Both the position numbers and the translations under genes were made by a program. This document shows, in pieces, positions 15,967-23,484 of a DNA stretch of 35,621 nucleotides. A model generated the notes under the pieces. That model saw only the letters and a program-made list of their open reading frames with translations, was not told the origin of the DNA and did not search any database. Within the stretch, counting starts at the first letter, position 1. The number at the start of each line of letters is the position of its first letter. The DNA is from Lewinellaceae bacterium SD302 (GTDB lineage Bacteria > Bacteroidota > Bacteroidia > Chitinophagales > Saprospiraceae), in the NCBI GenBank assembly GCA_002591745.1, contig PDLQ01000043.1:1-35621 (forward strand). Direction: 5' to 3'.

Positions 15967-16791
15967 ATGAGTAAGACTAAGGTGCTGATCGTCACCCAAG
16001 AAATGGACCCGTACACTACGTTGTCCGAAATATCTTCCACCGTCCGCCAACTGGCTCCTTACCTGCATAGCAATCAGATGGAGGTGCGTGTTTTGATGCC
16101 GCGCTACGGCACCATCAACGAACGCCGCCATCGCCTCCACGAAGTGGTCCGCCTCTCCGGTATGAACATCATCGTCGATGATGATGATTACCCGCTGATC
16201 ATCAAAGTAGCCAGTCTGCCCGGACCGGTACGCATGCAGGTGTATTTCCTTGACAACGAAGACTTCTTCAAACGCAAGCAAATTTTTGAGGATGGTAAAG
16301 GCAAACCCTTTGCAGACAATGCCGACCGCGCTGTGTTCTTCAGCAAAGGTGTCATCGAAACTGTTAAGAAATTTGGCTGGCCGCCCGACGTTATCCACGC
16401 TCACGGCTGGATGACGAGCCTGATTCCCTTCTACCTGAAAACGGCTTACAAGAACGAGCCACTTTTCCAGAACAGTAAGGTTGTTTATTCAGTCTACGAA
16501 GGCAAGCACGAAAACGAACTGTCCGAGACCTTCATCAAAAAGGCGAGCATCAACAACCTCAGCGAAGAGGACTTGTCTGCTTACCTGAACGAAGATGGCA
16601 AACTCGACGTACATCGTGGTGCGGTAGCCTACGTTGACGCAGTCGTCAAAGGACAGGCCGAACTTTCCGAAGGCATAAATACGGTCCTGGCCGCGATGGA
16701 TAAGCCAATCATGGACGTACAGGGCGACGAAACGCCTAAAGCGGCCAAAGAATTTTACCAATCTTTGCTGGCCGAAGAAGTTGAAAAGTAA
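15967..16791 (+). CDS. Stand-alone glycogen/starch-synthase N-terminal-like domain protein
   Basis: The 274-aa cytosolic protein resembles the first Rossmann domain of GT5 glycogen synthases: V-L-I-V-T-Q-E at the start, R-V-L-M-P-R-Y-G-T at about 40, F-A-D-N-A-D-R-A-V-F-F-S-K at about 113-126, and P-D-V-I-H-A-H-G-W at about 140-148. The ADP-glucose motif K-T-G-G-L-G-D near the N terminus is replaced by T-T-L-S-E-I-S-S, and the entire second GT-B domain is missing. A complete synthase activity is therefore unlikely, and a regulatory or unknown role is more plausible. It is divergent from panC and is followed by a strong terminator. Confidence 0.85.
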   Translation: MSKTKVLIVTQEMDPYTTLSEISSTVRQLAPYLHSNQMEVRVLMPRYGTINERRHRLHEVVRLSGMNIIVDDDDYPLIIKVASLPGPVRMQVYFLDNEDFFKRKQIFEDGKGKPFADNADRAVFFSKGVIETVKKFGWPPDVIHAHGWMTSLIPFYLKTAYKNEPLFQNSKVVYSVYEGKHENELSETFIKKASINNLSEEDLSAYLNEDGKLDVHRGAVAYVDAVVKGQAELSEGINTVLAAMDKPIMDVQGDETPKAAKEFYQSLLAEEVEK

Positions 16792-16827
16792 GGACTTCCC
16801 TCCAGGGAATTCCAGAGATTGACACAG

Positions 16828-16865
16828 GTGTACCGTTTGCTCTCAGCAAACGGTACACTTTTTTT
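16828..16865 (+). terminator. Strong intrinsic terminator after the GT5-like gene
   Basis: A 14-bp perfect stem, GTGTACCGTTTGCT (16828-16841) with AGCAAACGGTACAC (16845-16858), closes a CTC loop and is followed by seven T residues. It separates the GT5-like gene from the DUF4270 gene, which must then have its own promoter. Confidence 0.95.
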
Positions 16866-16900
16866 CGGCGCACGACGCCCTTCCCCAAATTGCCTTTTAA

Positions 16901-18283
16901 ATGAAAGCTTTGAAGAACTTTTTTTCAGGATTTGCGCCCTTGTTAACGCTGCTGATATTGGTCGCGGCTGGCTGTACCGATCCCATTACGGTGGGCTCCG
17001 ACTTACTGGCTGATGACCGCGCTACGGTTGATTTTACCGACGAACTGCCGATCAGTACATCTACCGTCGTCAACGATAGTGTACGCATATACGATGCTTC
17101 GGCCAATGCGCGGGCCGGGCGCTACCTCTTCGGTACAGTTGAGGACGATTTGTTCGGTAGCACTAAAAGGGATATCGCCGTCAGCTTGCGTCTTGCGCTC
17201 GACGGGCTGGGTAGTACAGCAGTTCCGGCATTTGCCAGAAATGATTCTTTTCAGCTGGACTCCATCGTACTGATTCTTCCCTACGACACCTCCACTACTT
17301 ACGGTAATGAAGTGTACGGCAGCAGTATGGATTACGAGTTATACGAACTGGATGGTCCGTTGAGCGACGATGATGATTTCAATAGCGATGACGAAATTCC
17401 TCAACTCCCGACCTTGCTTACCAGCGGTAGTTTCTCCGTTAGTGAGGGAGTACGACTAATCAGCGATACCCTGGTCGATCCGGATTCTATTGCTATCCAT
17501 CACGTTCGCATCCCGATTCCGATGAGCATTCAGGACCGTTTCGCCCAGGCAGACTCCACGGATTTTGAATCAGATTCTATTTTCGTGGCTGATGTGCTGA
17601 GTGGATTGGTATTGAGGTCAACGTCCCCGGGGACGGGTTTCGTTGGATTTAATCCGAGCAATAGTGAGGCTACTCTGATTGCCTACTTTACCAGAATCGA
17701 TGGGAGTTCCAGCAACTTCTATTCTTTTGATATCGATTACGCACTGGCGAACTACACCTTTAATCGCGAGGGTAGCCTGGCCGAAGAACTACTTTTACCC
17801 GGCAATGATTCAGTAATCAGCCTGGTAGAGGGGGCCGGTGGCTTGCTCACCAGGATTGAGATCGAAAATGTGGAAAGTCTTGCCGGACAGATTATCAACC
17901 AGGCCGAACTACAGTTTTACCTGGATGAGAGTACGGGCGTCGACTACGAAAACTTTCCCGCAGCACCGCTGGTAGCCCTCTATTTTCGTGACGCTGACGG
18001 ACGGCTTGATGTGATAGAGGATATCGATGCCCTTGGTACCGGCACCAGTACGGCCAACCGCCAGTTCTTTATTGGCGGTGATCTAGAAACCGACGATGAT
18101 GGACGCTTTTTCTACACCACAAACCTCTCTGTTCACCTTCAGGGGATCGTAGACGGGGAGTACGAACCTTTCGTTTTCATCCGCGTCGTGCCCGATGATA
18201 CAAATCCGGAACGCTTTATCCTCGGCGGCCCGAAAAACCCGGAACGACCCGTGACACTAAAAGTAGCGTTCACGGAGTTCTAA
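16901..18283 (+). CDS. DUF4270 family lipoprotein
   Basis: The 460-aa protein has a lipoprotein signal with the lipobox V-A-A-G-C25 after a hydrophobic stretch (11-22), so it is probably anchored in the envelope. Directly after the Cys comes T-D-P-I-T-V-G-S-D-L-L, typical of DUF4270. The rest is beta-rich and acidic (runs of Asp around residue 155), with repeated F-x-L-D-S-I-V-L and N-Q-A-E-L-Q-F-Y-L blocks. The function is unknown; the family is widespread in Bacteroidota, often between the panC-side genes and glmS as here. The ATG at 16901 is well supported by the signal sequence. Confidence 0.88.
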   Translation: MKALKNFFSGFAPLLTLLILVAAGCTDPITVGSDLLADDRATVDFTDELPISTSTVVNDSVRIYDASANARAGRYLFGTVEDDLFGSTKRDIAVSLRLALDGLGSTAVPAFARNDSFQLDSIVLILPYDTSTTYGNEVYGSSMDYELYELDGPLSDDDDFNSDDEIPQLPTLLTSGSFSVSEGVRLISDTLVDPDSIAIHHVRIPIPMSIQDRFAQADSTDFESDSIFVADVLSGLVLRSTSPGTGFVGFNPSNSEATLIAYFTRIDGSSSNFYSFDIDYALANYTFNREGSLAEELLLPGNDSVISLVEGAGGLLTRIEIENVESLAGQIINQAELQFYLDESTGVDYENFPAAPLVALYFRDADGRLDVIEDIDALGTGTSTANRQFFIGGDLETDDDGRFFYTTNLSVHLQGIVDGEYEPFVFIRVVPDDTNPERFILGGPKNPERPVTLKVAFTEF

Positions 18284-18334
18284 TCCAATGTCAGGTTTGC
18301 GTGTAGCGTAAATCTGGCACTTATCAAGCTACTC

Positions 18335-18351
18335 ACTATCAGACTAACAGA
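18335..18351 (+). promoter_or_regulatory. Leader motif shared with murA
   Basis: ACTATCAGACTAACAGA ends 6 nt before the glmS ATG. The leader of murA carries the same 17-mer with one change (21236-21252), ending 2 nt before its ATG. Both enzymes belong to the UDP-GlcNAc/peptidoglycan route. A role in translation or regulation is inference. Confidence 0.4.
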
Positions 18352-18357
18352 CATTAT

Positions 18358-20199
18358 ATGTGCGGAATCGTAGGCTACATCGGCCCGAAATCAGCGGAAA
18401 AAGTAATCATTAAAGGCCTGGAAAGGCTAGAATACCGGGGCTACGACAGTGCCGGTATCGCCTTGCTGAATGGTGATGAACTGAATGTCTATAAAAAGCA
18501 GGGTAAAGTTAGCCAGCTCAAAAAATTGCTGGCTAAAAACGATAGTGGTGGTCACCTCGGCATTGGCCACACTCGCTGGGCTACCCATGGAGAGCCAAAC
18601 GATGTGAATGCCCACCCCCATGAAAGTGGAAACCGGAGACTGGCACTGGTACATAACGGCATTATTGAAAACTACGCCGTACTTAAGAATGCCCTGAAAG
18701 CAGAAGGCCACGTTTTCGAAAGTGATACTGATACTGAAGTGCTCGTGCACCTGATTGAAAAGATCCAGGACGAAGGCAATCTGACTCTTGCCAAGGCTGT
18801 ACGTCTGGCCCTGAGCCGGGTAGACGGTGCCTATGCGATTGCAGTGATTGACCGTAATAATCCAGATATCATTGTGGGTGCACGCAAGGCTAGTCCACTG
18901 GTGGTGGGTATCGGTGACGGTGAATTTTTCCTGGCCAGTGATGCCACGCCTTTCCTGGAACACACTAAAAAGGTGGTCTACCTGGACGATAATCAAATCG
19001 CTACGGTGAGCCTGGCCGACGGCCTCCACATACGTAATACGAATAACGAGAAACAGCCGCCCTTCATCCAGACCCTCGATCTCCAGATTGAAGCCTTGGA
19101 AAAGAACGGCTACGACCACTTCATGCTCAAGGAAATCTACGAGCAGCCCCAAACCATCGAAGACGCCATGCGCGGCCGATTGATGGCCCAGGAAAACCGG
19201 GTGCGCATGAGCGGCCTGGATGAGTACGCGAACCGTTTCATTCGTGCCAATCGCATCATCATCGTTGCTTGTGGTACCAGTTGGCACAGCGCCCTGATCG
19301 GAGAGTACCTGATCGAAGACCTTGCGCGCATTCCGGTGGAAGTAGAGTACGCCAGCGAATTTCGCTATCGCAACCCCATTCTCTCGGAGAATGATATCGT
19401 GATTGCCATCAGTCAGTCAGGTGAGACGGCAGACACATTGGCTGCTTTAGAATTGGCCAAAAGCAAGGGCGCACTCACTTACGGCATTGTCAATTCAGTG
19501 GGCAGTAGCATCGCCCGCCTCACGGATGCGGGTTCCTACATCCACGCCGGCCCGGAGATCGGAGTAGCCAGTACCAAGGCTTTTACCGGCCAGGTCACCC
19601 TGCTGACGCTAATGGCGCTTAATATGGCCAAGAAACTCAGTACCATTAGCAACACTTACTTCCACACTTTGCTGGCGGAACTGGAGCGTATCCCAACGAA
19701 GGTCAAAGAAATTCTGGAAGAGAACGAGGCCATCAAGTACATCGCCGGGGAGATCCAGGACCGGCCAAACGCCCTTTACCTGGGCCGGGGTTACAATTTT
19801 CCCGTAGCTCTTGAAGGAGCGCTCAAACTCAAGGAGATCAGCTATCTCCACGCCGAGGGCTACCCGGCCGCCGAGATGAAACACGGCCCCATTGCCCTCA
19901 TCGACGAGAATATGCCCGTGATTGTGATGGCTACCAATAAGAGTGCCTACGAAAAGGTGGTCAGCAACGTCCAGGAAGTAATCGCCCGTAAGGGTAGTGT
20001 CATCGCCATCGTTAACCAGGGTGACCAGGAAATCCGGGCCATCGCTGATCACGTTATCGAAATACCTGATACCGAGGAGCCACTGACTCCGTTACTTTCG
20101 GTCATTCCGCTCCAGTTGCTGAGTTATCACGTAGCCGTCTTGCGTGGTTGCAACGTGGACCAGCCCCGGAATCTGGCCAAATCAGTAACGGTAGAATAG
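18358..20199 (+). CDS. glmS: Glutamine--fructose-6-phosphate aminotransferase (isomerizing)
   Basis: The 613-aa enzyme converts fructose 6-phosphate and glutamine to glucosamine 6-phosphate, the entry step to UDP-GlcNAc. The N-terminal glutaminase has the Cys nucleophile at position 2 (MCGIVGYIG), then R-L-E-Y-R-G-Y-D-S-A-G and H-T-R-W-A-T-H-G. Two SIS domains follow (C-G-T-S-W-H-S-A at about 305 and G-R-G-Y-N-F-P-V-A-L-E-G-A near 477). The C terminus L-A-K-S-V-T-V-E is the conserved sugar-site tail. No glmS ribozyme is visible upstream. The ATG must be at 18358 because Cys2 is catalytic. Confidence 0.98.
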   Translation: MCGIVGYIGPKSAEKVIIKGLERLEYRGYDSAGIALLNGDELNVYKKQGKVSQLKKLLAKNDSGGHLGIGHTRWATHGEPNDVNAHPHESGNRRLALVHNGIIENYAVLKNALKAEGHVFESDTDTEVLVHLIEKIQDEGNLTLAKAVRLALSRVDGAYAIAVIDRNNPDIIVGARKASPLVVGIGDGEFFLASDATPFLEHTKKVVYLDDNQIATVSLADGLHIRNTNNEKQPPFIQTLDLQIEALEKNGYDHFMLKEIYEQPQTIEDAMRGRLMAQENRVRMSGLDEYANRFIRANRIIIVACGTSWHSALIGEYLIEDLARIPVEVEYASEFRYRNPILSENDIVIAISQSGETADTLAALELAKSKGALTYGIVNSVGSSIARLTDAGSYIHAGPEIGVASTKAFTGQVTLLTLMALNMAKKLSTISNTYFHTLLAELERIPTKVKEILEENEAIKYIAGEIQDRPNALYLGRGYNFPVALEGALKLKEISYLHAEGYPAAEMKHGPIALIDENMPVIVMATNKSAYEKVVSNVQEVIARKGSVIAIVNQGDQEIRAIADHVIEIPDTEEPLTPLLSVIPLQLLSYHVAVLRGCNVDQPRNLAKSVTVE

Positions 20200-20237
20200 G
20201 GCTCCGTACGCCCGGAAGAACTTAGCTTCGGCTTTAA

Positions 20238-20415
20238 ATGTTAGCTTTGCTACTTTGAAGCTATAATAGAGCATAGATCGCTACTGCGTCGCTGTTGGAA
20301 CATAGAACATAGACTGCATTTTTGCGTGTACACGCCGCTTGAGCATGAGAGAGCAGAAGTCTATTCTCCATGTTCTATGCTCTAATTTTTTTTGACTAAC
20401 AAAGTAGCAGTGCTC
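20238..20415. repeat. Dispersed element copy 1, bounded by inverted TGCTACTTTG motifs
   Basis: The left end ATGTTAGCTTTGCTACTTTG (20238-20257) and the right end, containing GACTAACAAAGTAGCA (20394-20409), are inverted around the core motif. Inside, TAGAGCATAG near 20268-20277 and CTATGCTCTA near 20375-20384 also pair, so the whole can fold into one long imperfect stem. The right 58 nt (20358-20415) align without gaps to 30791-30848 (49 identical), and the left 20 nt match 30712-30731 in 19 positions. It lies between glmS and the DUF4290 gene and encodes no protein. Confidence 0.75.
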
Positions 20416-20478
20416 TCTAACAACCCGAGCCTGACGCTATCGAAAATAACCGCCCAGCGCGACGAAAACCAACCAACA

Positions 20479-21144
20479 ATGGAATGGGATTTAGAATATA
20501 ACACCGCCAAAGACCCCCTGCTCATCAGTGAGTACGGCCGCATCGTACAGGAACTACTGCGCCGGGCCGATGAAGTAGAAGATGATGCCCAACGCGAACT
20601 TTATGTAAAGCGCGTCGTGAAACTTATGCTGCAAATGCAGCCACAGGTAAAAGAACAGGAAGATTATCTGAACCGCCTTTGGAAACATGCTTTCCGCATC
20701 GGTGGCGAACTGAACGTGCCCGTACCCGAGGGTATTGACGCCAGTGTAGGCGAAGAGCCGGTCCAGGCCCCCAAACTGCCTTATCCGCCGGTAAAAATGA
20801 AGTGGCGCCACTACGGCCGTAACGTCCAGCGACTGGTAGCTGAGGCCATGGCCATCGAGGACGAAGCCAAGCGCGACGCCGCGACCAAGATCATCGCCTA
20901 TTACATGAAAGTGGCCTATACGACCTGGAACCGCTCCGGCTTCGTGAACGAAGAAATCATTCGCCAGGACCTCTTTGAAATGAGTGAGGGTAAACTGGTT
21001 CTTTCTCCGACCGTGCAACTCGGTAAGCCCCGTGATAATCAGCCCGCTCAGCACCAGGACCGCCGCAGTAAGAAGCGCCGCAACCGGGGGGGGAACAATA
21101 ATTACAAAAAGAGCCGGAATCGGAATAACCGGAGACGCCGGTAA
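20479..21144 (+). CDS. DUF4290 domain protein
   Basis: The 221-aa protein starts at ATG 20479 with MEWDLEYNTAKDPLLISEYG, the typical DUF4290 opening. The upstream in-frame TTG at 20392 lies inside the dispersed repeat and was rejected. The body is helical and acidic/basic mixed (L-R-R-A-D-E-V-E-D, Y-V-K-R-V-V-K-L-M). The last 40 residues are a strongly basic, Asn/Arg-rich tail (R-R-S-K-K-R-R-N-R-G-G...N-R-R-R-R) that suggests nucleic-acid or ribosome contact. The function is unknown. The gene precedes murA on the same strand, an order I recall from other Bacteroidota. Confidence 0.88.
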   Translation: MEWDLEYNTAKDPLLISEYGRIVQELLRRADEVEDDAQRELYVKRVVKLMLQMQPQVKEQEDYLNRLWKHAFRIGGELNVPVPEGIDASVGEEPVQAPKLPYPPVKMKWRHYGRNVQRLVAEAMAIEDEAKRDAATKIIAYYMKVAYTTWNRSGFVNEEIIRQDLFEMSEGKLVLSPTVQLGKPRDNQPAQHQDRRSKKRRNRGGNNNYKKSRNRNNRRRR

Positions 21145-21235
21145 CTAAAATTTGATAGCCTGATTGTAGTCCTAGAATGGTCGGTTTCGTAACTATCGTA
21201 CTGCTACTGCTATCAGATTGCCATTTTACTACCCG

Positions 21236-21252
21236 ACTATCAGTCTAACAGA
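21236..21252 (+). promoter_or_regulatory. Leader motif shared with glmS
   Basis: ACTATCAGTCTAACAGA ends 2 nt before the murA ATG and differs from the glmS leader 17-mer (18335-18351) at one position only. Confidence 0.4.
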
Positions 21253-21254
21253 AC

Positions 21255-22565
21255 ATGAATAACGGAACCTTCACCGTAGAGGGCGGCCATCGCCTGAGCG
21301 GAGCCATTACACCCCAGGGAGCCAAGAACGAAGCCCTGCAAATCATCTGCGCCTGTCTGCTGACCGCTGAACCGGTACGACTAGAAAATCTGCCCGACAT
21401 CGAGGATGTCCGCAAGCTGCTGGCCCTGGTAGAAGGCCTGGGGGCCAAGTTGGAACGCCACGACAAAAACACGGTTACGATCACTGCGGCGAATATCGAC
21501 ATCGACTACGTGTTGAGTGCTGATTATGTGCGGGACGCCTCCCGAATCCGTGGTTCCGTAATGTTGATCGCACCGCTGCTGGCTCGTTTTGGCCGTGCGA
21601 GTCTGCCCAAGCCCGGTGGTGATAAGATCGGCCGGCGCAGACTGGATACTCACTTACTGGGACTGGAGACTTTAGGTGCCGACTTTGCCTTCGAGGCCGA
21701 GCGTAACATCTATACTTTTAAGACTGAAGGACTAAGCGGCAGCTTTCTCCACCTGGAAGAAATTTCCGTCACCGGTACGGCCAATATGGTAATGGCTGCC
21801 GTAATGGCTAAGGGTGAGAGCGTGATCTATAATGCTGCCTGCGAACCGTATTTACAGCAACTCTGCGGAATGCTCGTACGGATGGGCGCAATCATTGAGG
21901 GTATCGGATCTAACCGGCTAACCATCCAGGGTGTCAACTCCCTGAGCGGAACCACTCACCGAATGCTGCCCGATATGATCGAGATCGGTAGTTTCATCGG
22001 TATGGCGGCGATGACGGCTTCGGAACTGACCATCAAAGACGTTCGGCGGGATATGTTGGGCATCATTCCCCGGACTTTTGGCAAGCTGGGGATTCAACTC
22101 GAATTTCAGGGCGACGATCTCCACATTCCTGCCCAGGAGCATTATGAGATACAAAGCTTCATTGACGGTGGCATCATGACCATTTACGATGCTCCCTGGC
22201 CCGGTTTTACCCCCGACCTTATGAGTATTTTGCTGGTCACAGCCATTCAGGCGAGGGGTAGCGTACTGATCCACCAGAAGATGTTTGAGAGTCGGCTTTT
22301 CTTCGTCGATAAACTCATTGATATGGGGGCTCAGATCATCCTTTGCGACCCTCACCGGGCTACCGTGATTGGGATGGATCGGCGTAATTCGCTACGGGGC
22401 ATCCGCATGACCAGTCCGGATATCCGCGCCGGGGTTTCCTTGCTCATCGCCGCGATGGGAGCAGAAGGTACCAGCGTGATCGACAACATCCACCAGATTG
22501 ACCGGGGATATGAAGCCATTGATACTCGACTACGGTCACTGGGGGCGGTAATTGAGCGTAGTTAG
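21255..22565 (+). CDS. murA: UDP-N-acetylglucosamine 1-carboxyvinyltransferase (MurA)
   Basis: The 436-aa enzyme transfers enolpyruvate from PEP to UDP-GlcNAc, the first committed step of peptidoglycan synthesis. The start G-A-K-N-E-A at residues 22-27 holds the conserved Lys-Asn of the active site. R-I-R-G-S-V-M-L-I-A-P-L-L-A-R is at about 97-111, and the active-site loop reads P-K-P-G-G-D123-K-I-G-R-R-R-L-D-T-H. In most bacteria position 123 is the Cys attacked by fosfomycin (Cys115 in E. coli); here it is Asp, as in naturally fosfomycin-insensitive MurA of Mycobacterium. The C-terminal catalytic block W-P-G-F-T-P-D-L-M-S is intact. A hairpin repeat array starts right after its stop codon. 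Confidence 0.97.
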   Translation: MNNGTFTVEGGHRLSGAITPQGAKNEALQIICACLLTAEPVRLENLPDIEDVRKLLALVEGLGAKLERHDKNTVTITAANIDIDYVLSADYVRDASRIRGSVMLIAPLLARFGRASLPKPGGDKIGRRRLDTHLLGLETLGADFAFEAERNIYTFKTEGLSGSFLHLEEISVTGTANMVMAAVMAKGESVIYNAACEPYLQQLCGMLVRMGAIIEGIGSNRLTIQGVNSLSGTTHRMLPDMIEIGSFIGMAAMTASELTIKDVRRDMLGIIPRTFGKLGIQLEFQGDDLHIPAQEHYEIQSFIDGGIMTIYDAPWPGFTPDLMSILLVTAIQARGSVLIHQKMFESRLFFVDKLIDMGAQIILCDPHRATVIGMDRRNSLRGIRMTSPDIRAGVSLLIAAMGAEGTSVIDNIHQIDRGYEAIDTRLRSLGAVIERS

Positions 22566-22707
22566 GTGGTTAGTACGCTTTGCGTTATTGCGCTCGTTCC
22601 TCGCGTTAGTACGGCTACGCCGTTAGGGGACTGTAGGGCCTAATGGCATAGCCATCCTAACGCGCAGCCTACTATCGGTGCAGCCGTACTAACGCAAAGC
22701 GTCCTAA
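22563..22707. repeat. Convergent hairpin repeat array between murA and the CrtA-like gene
   Basis: From the murA stop onward, TTAGTACG or related boxes alternate with GC hairpins (CTTTGCG, CGGC-TAC-GCCG, ATGGC-TAT-GCCAT read from either side). From the opposite side the CrtA-like stop (TAG at 22704-22706, minus) is followed by GACGCTTTGCG and TTAGTACGGCTGCACCG. The two halves are inverted copies: 22570-22587 against 22690-22707 match in 17 of 18 positions, and 22603-22622 against 22676-22695 in 18 of 20. The region can fold into a long cruciform and probably ends both convergent transcripts; the latter is inference. Confidence 0.75.
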
Positions 22708-23390
22708 AACACCATCGCACCTCCGTCGATCTTCTCTATTTCAAGTACTGTAAAGCGGGCAAACAACTCTTCTTTATACCAGTTGCGTTCACGGGTTAAC
22801 TGCACTACTTCCTTATGGTAGTTACTCTTGTAGGCGAAATCCTGCATGGCTTTGCCGCTGGTCCAGTAACTGAAAGTAGCTTGCATGAAAATGGGGTATT
22901 CGCCAATACCGATGCTGAGTTTTCGCTCCGGGTGATCGTAGACGCTGCGGCTGGTACGGGGGACGTAGCGCCAAAAATCAGGTAGTTTTCGGGTGCGAAT
23001 GGTGGCGCGAGTAATGACGGCAACGGGCTTAGTCGGATCGTAATCGTTACTGAGTGGGAAAGGCTGCTCACCCGCCCATTCGCCGTGAGCCATAGTAGGG
23101 CGAAGGTGAAAAGTGGTGATACCGCTGGCTTTAGCTCGGGCGGTTTGGTACCAATCGTTGCGCTCAAAAGCTTCAACAGCGGCCCTTGATTCCCACTGCC
23201 CCAACCAGGCGTAGATGCCGAAATTGGGCCATAGGCTGAAACCATTTCCTCCACCGCTACCTAATAATCGGCCAAAATTAAGCCCGGGCGTTTTCCCCAA
23301 CTTACCAATGGCCAATCCCATTTGAGTAAAGATCCACCAGCGGGCGGACGGGGAATCGAAGCGGAAAATGGTGACGGTAGTGTGGGGCAT
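22704..23390 (-). CDS. Spheroidene monooxygenase (CrtA)-like protein
   Basis: The 228-aa cytosolic protein resembles the CrtA-like family: an N-terminal F-R-F-D-S segment, Q-M-G-L-A-I-G-K-L, G-S-G-G-G-N-G-F-S-L-W-P-N-F-G, the R-P-T-M-A-H-G-E-W-A-G block, V-I-T-R-A-T-I-R, and W-R-Y-V-P-R-T-S-R followed by S-I-G-I-G-E-Y-P. CrtA introduces keto groups into acyclic carotenoids, and many Bacteroidota are carotenoid-pigmented. No other carotenoid gene lies in the window, so the substrate is open. The gene is divergent from tsaE. Its stop codon is part of the TTTTAGGACG repeat box, as at the P450 gene. Confidence 0.75.
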   Translation of the reverse strand: MPHTTVTIFRFDSPSARWWIFTQMGLAIGKLGKTPGLNFGRLLGSGGGNGFSLWPNFGIYAWLGQWESRAAVEAFERNDWYQTARAKASGITTFHLRPTMAHGEWAGEQPFPLSNDYDPTKPVAVITRATIRTRKLPDFWRYVPRTSRSVYDHPERKLSIGIGEYPIFMQATFSYWTSGKAMQDFAYKSNYHKEVVQLTRERNWYKEELFARFTVLEIEKIDGGAMVF

Positions 23391-23416
23391 GGAAGAGACA
23401 AGAATCGCTAATCAAC

Positions 23417-23446
23417 TTTGGGTTAGACACGAAGATCGTATTTTTG
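23417..23446 (+). promoter_or_regulatory. Promoter of tsaE
   Basis: TTTG (23417-23420), an 18-nt spacer and TATTTTTG (23439-23446) match the Bacteroidota promoter with a spacer one base shorter than usual. Transcription would start near 23452, downstream of the first in-frame ATG (23386), which favours the TTG start at 23485. Confidence 0.6.
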
Positions 23447-23484
23447 TTGTCCAACGATTACTATTTGTCAGTTACCCTTTCATT

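Noticed and set aside
20392..20478. N-terminal extension of the DUF4290 protein from TTG 20392
   Set aside because: The extension is encoded by the dispersed repeat element; the family start M-E-W-D-L-E-Y-N lies at 20479.
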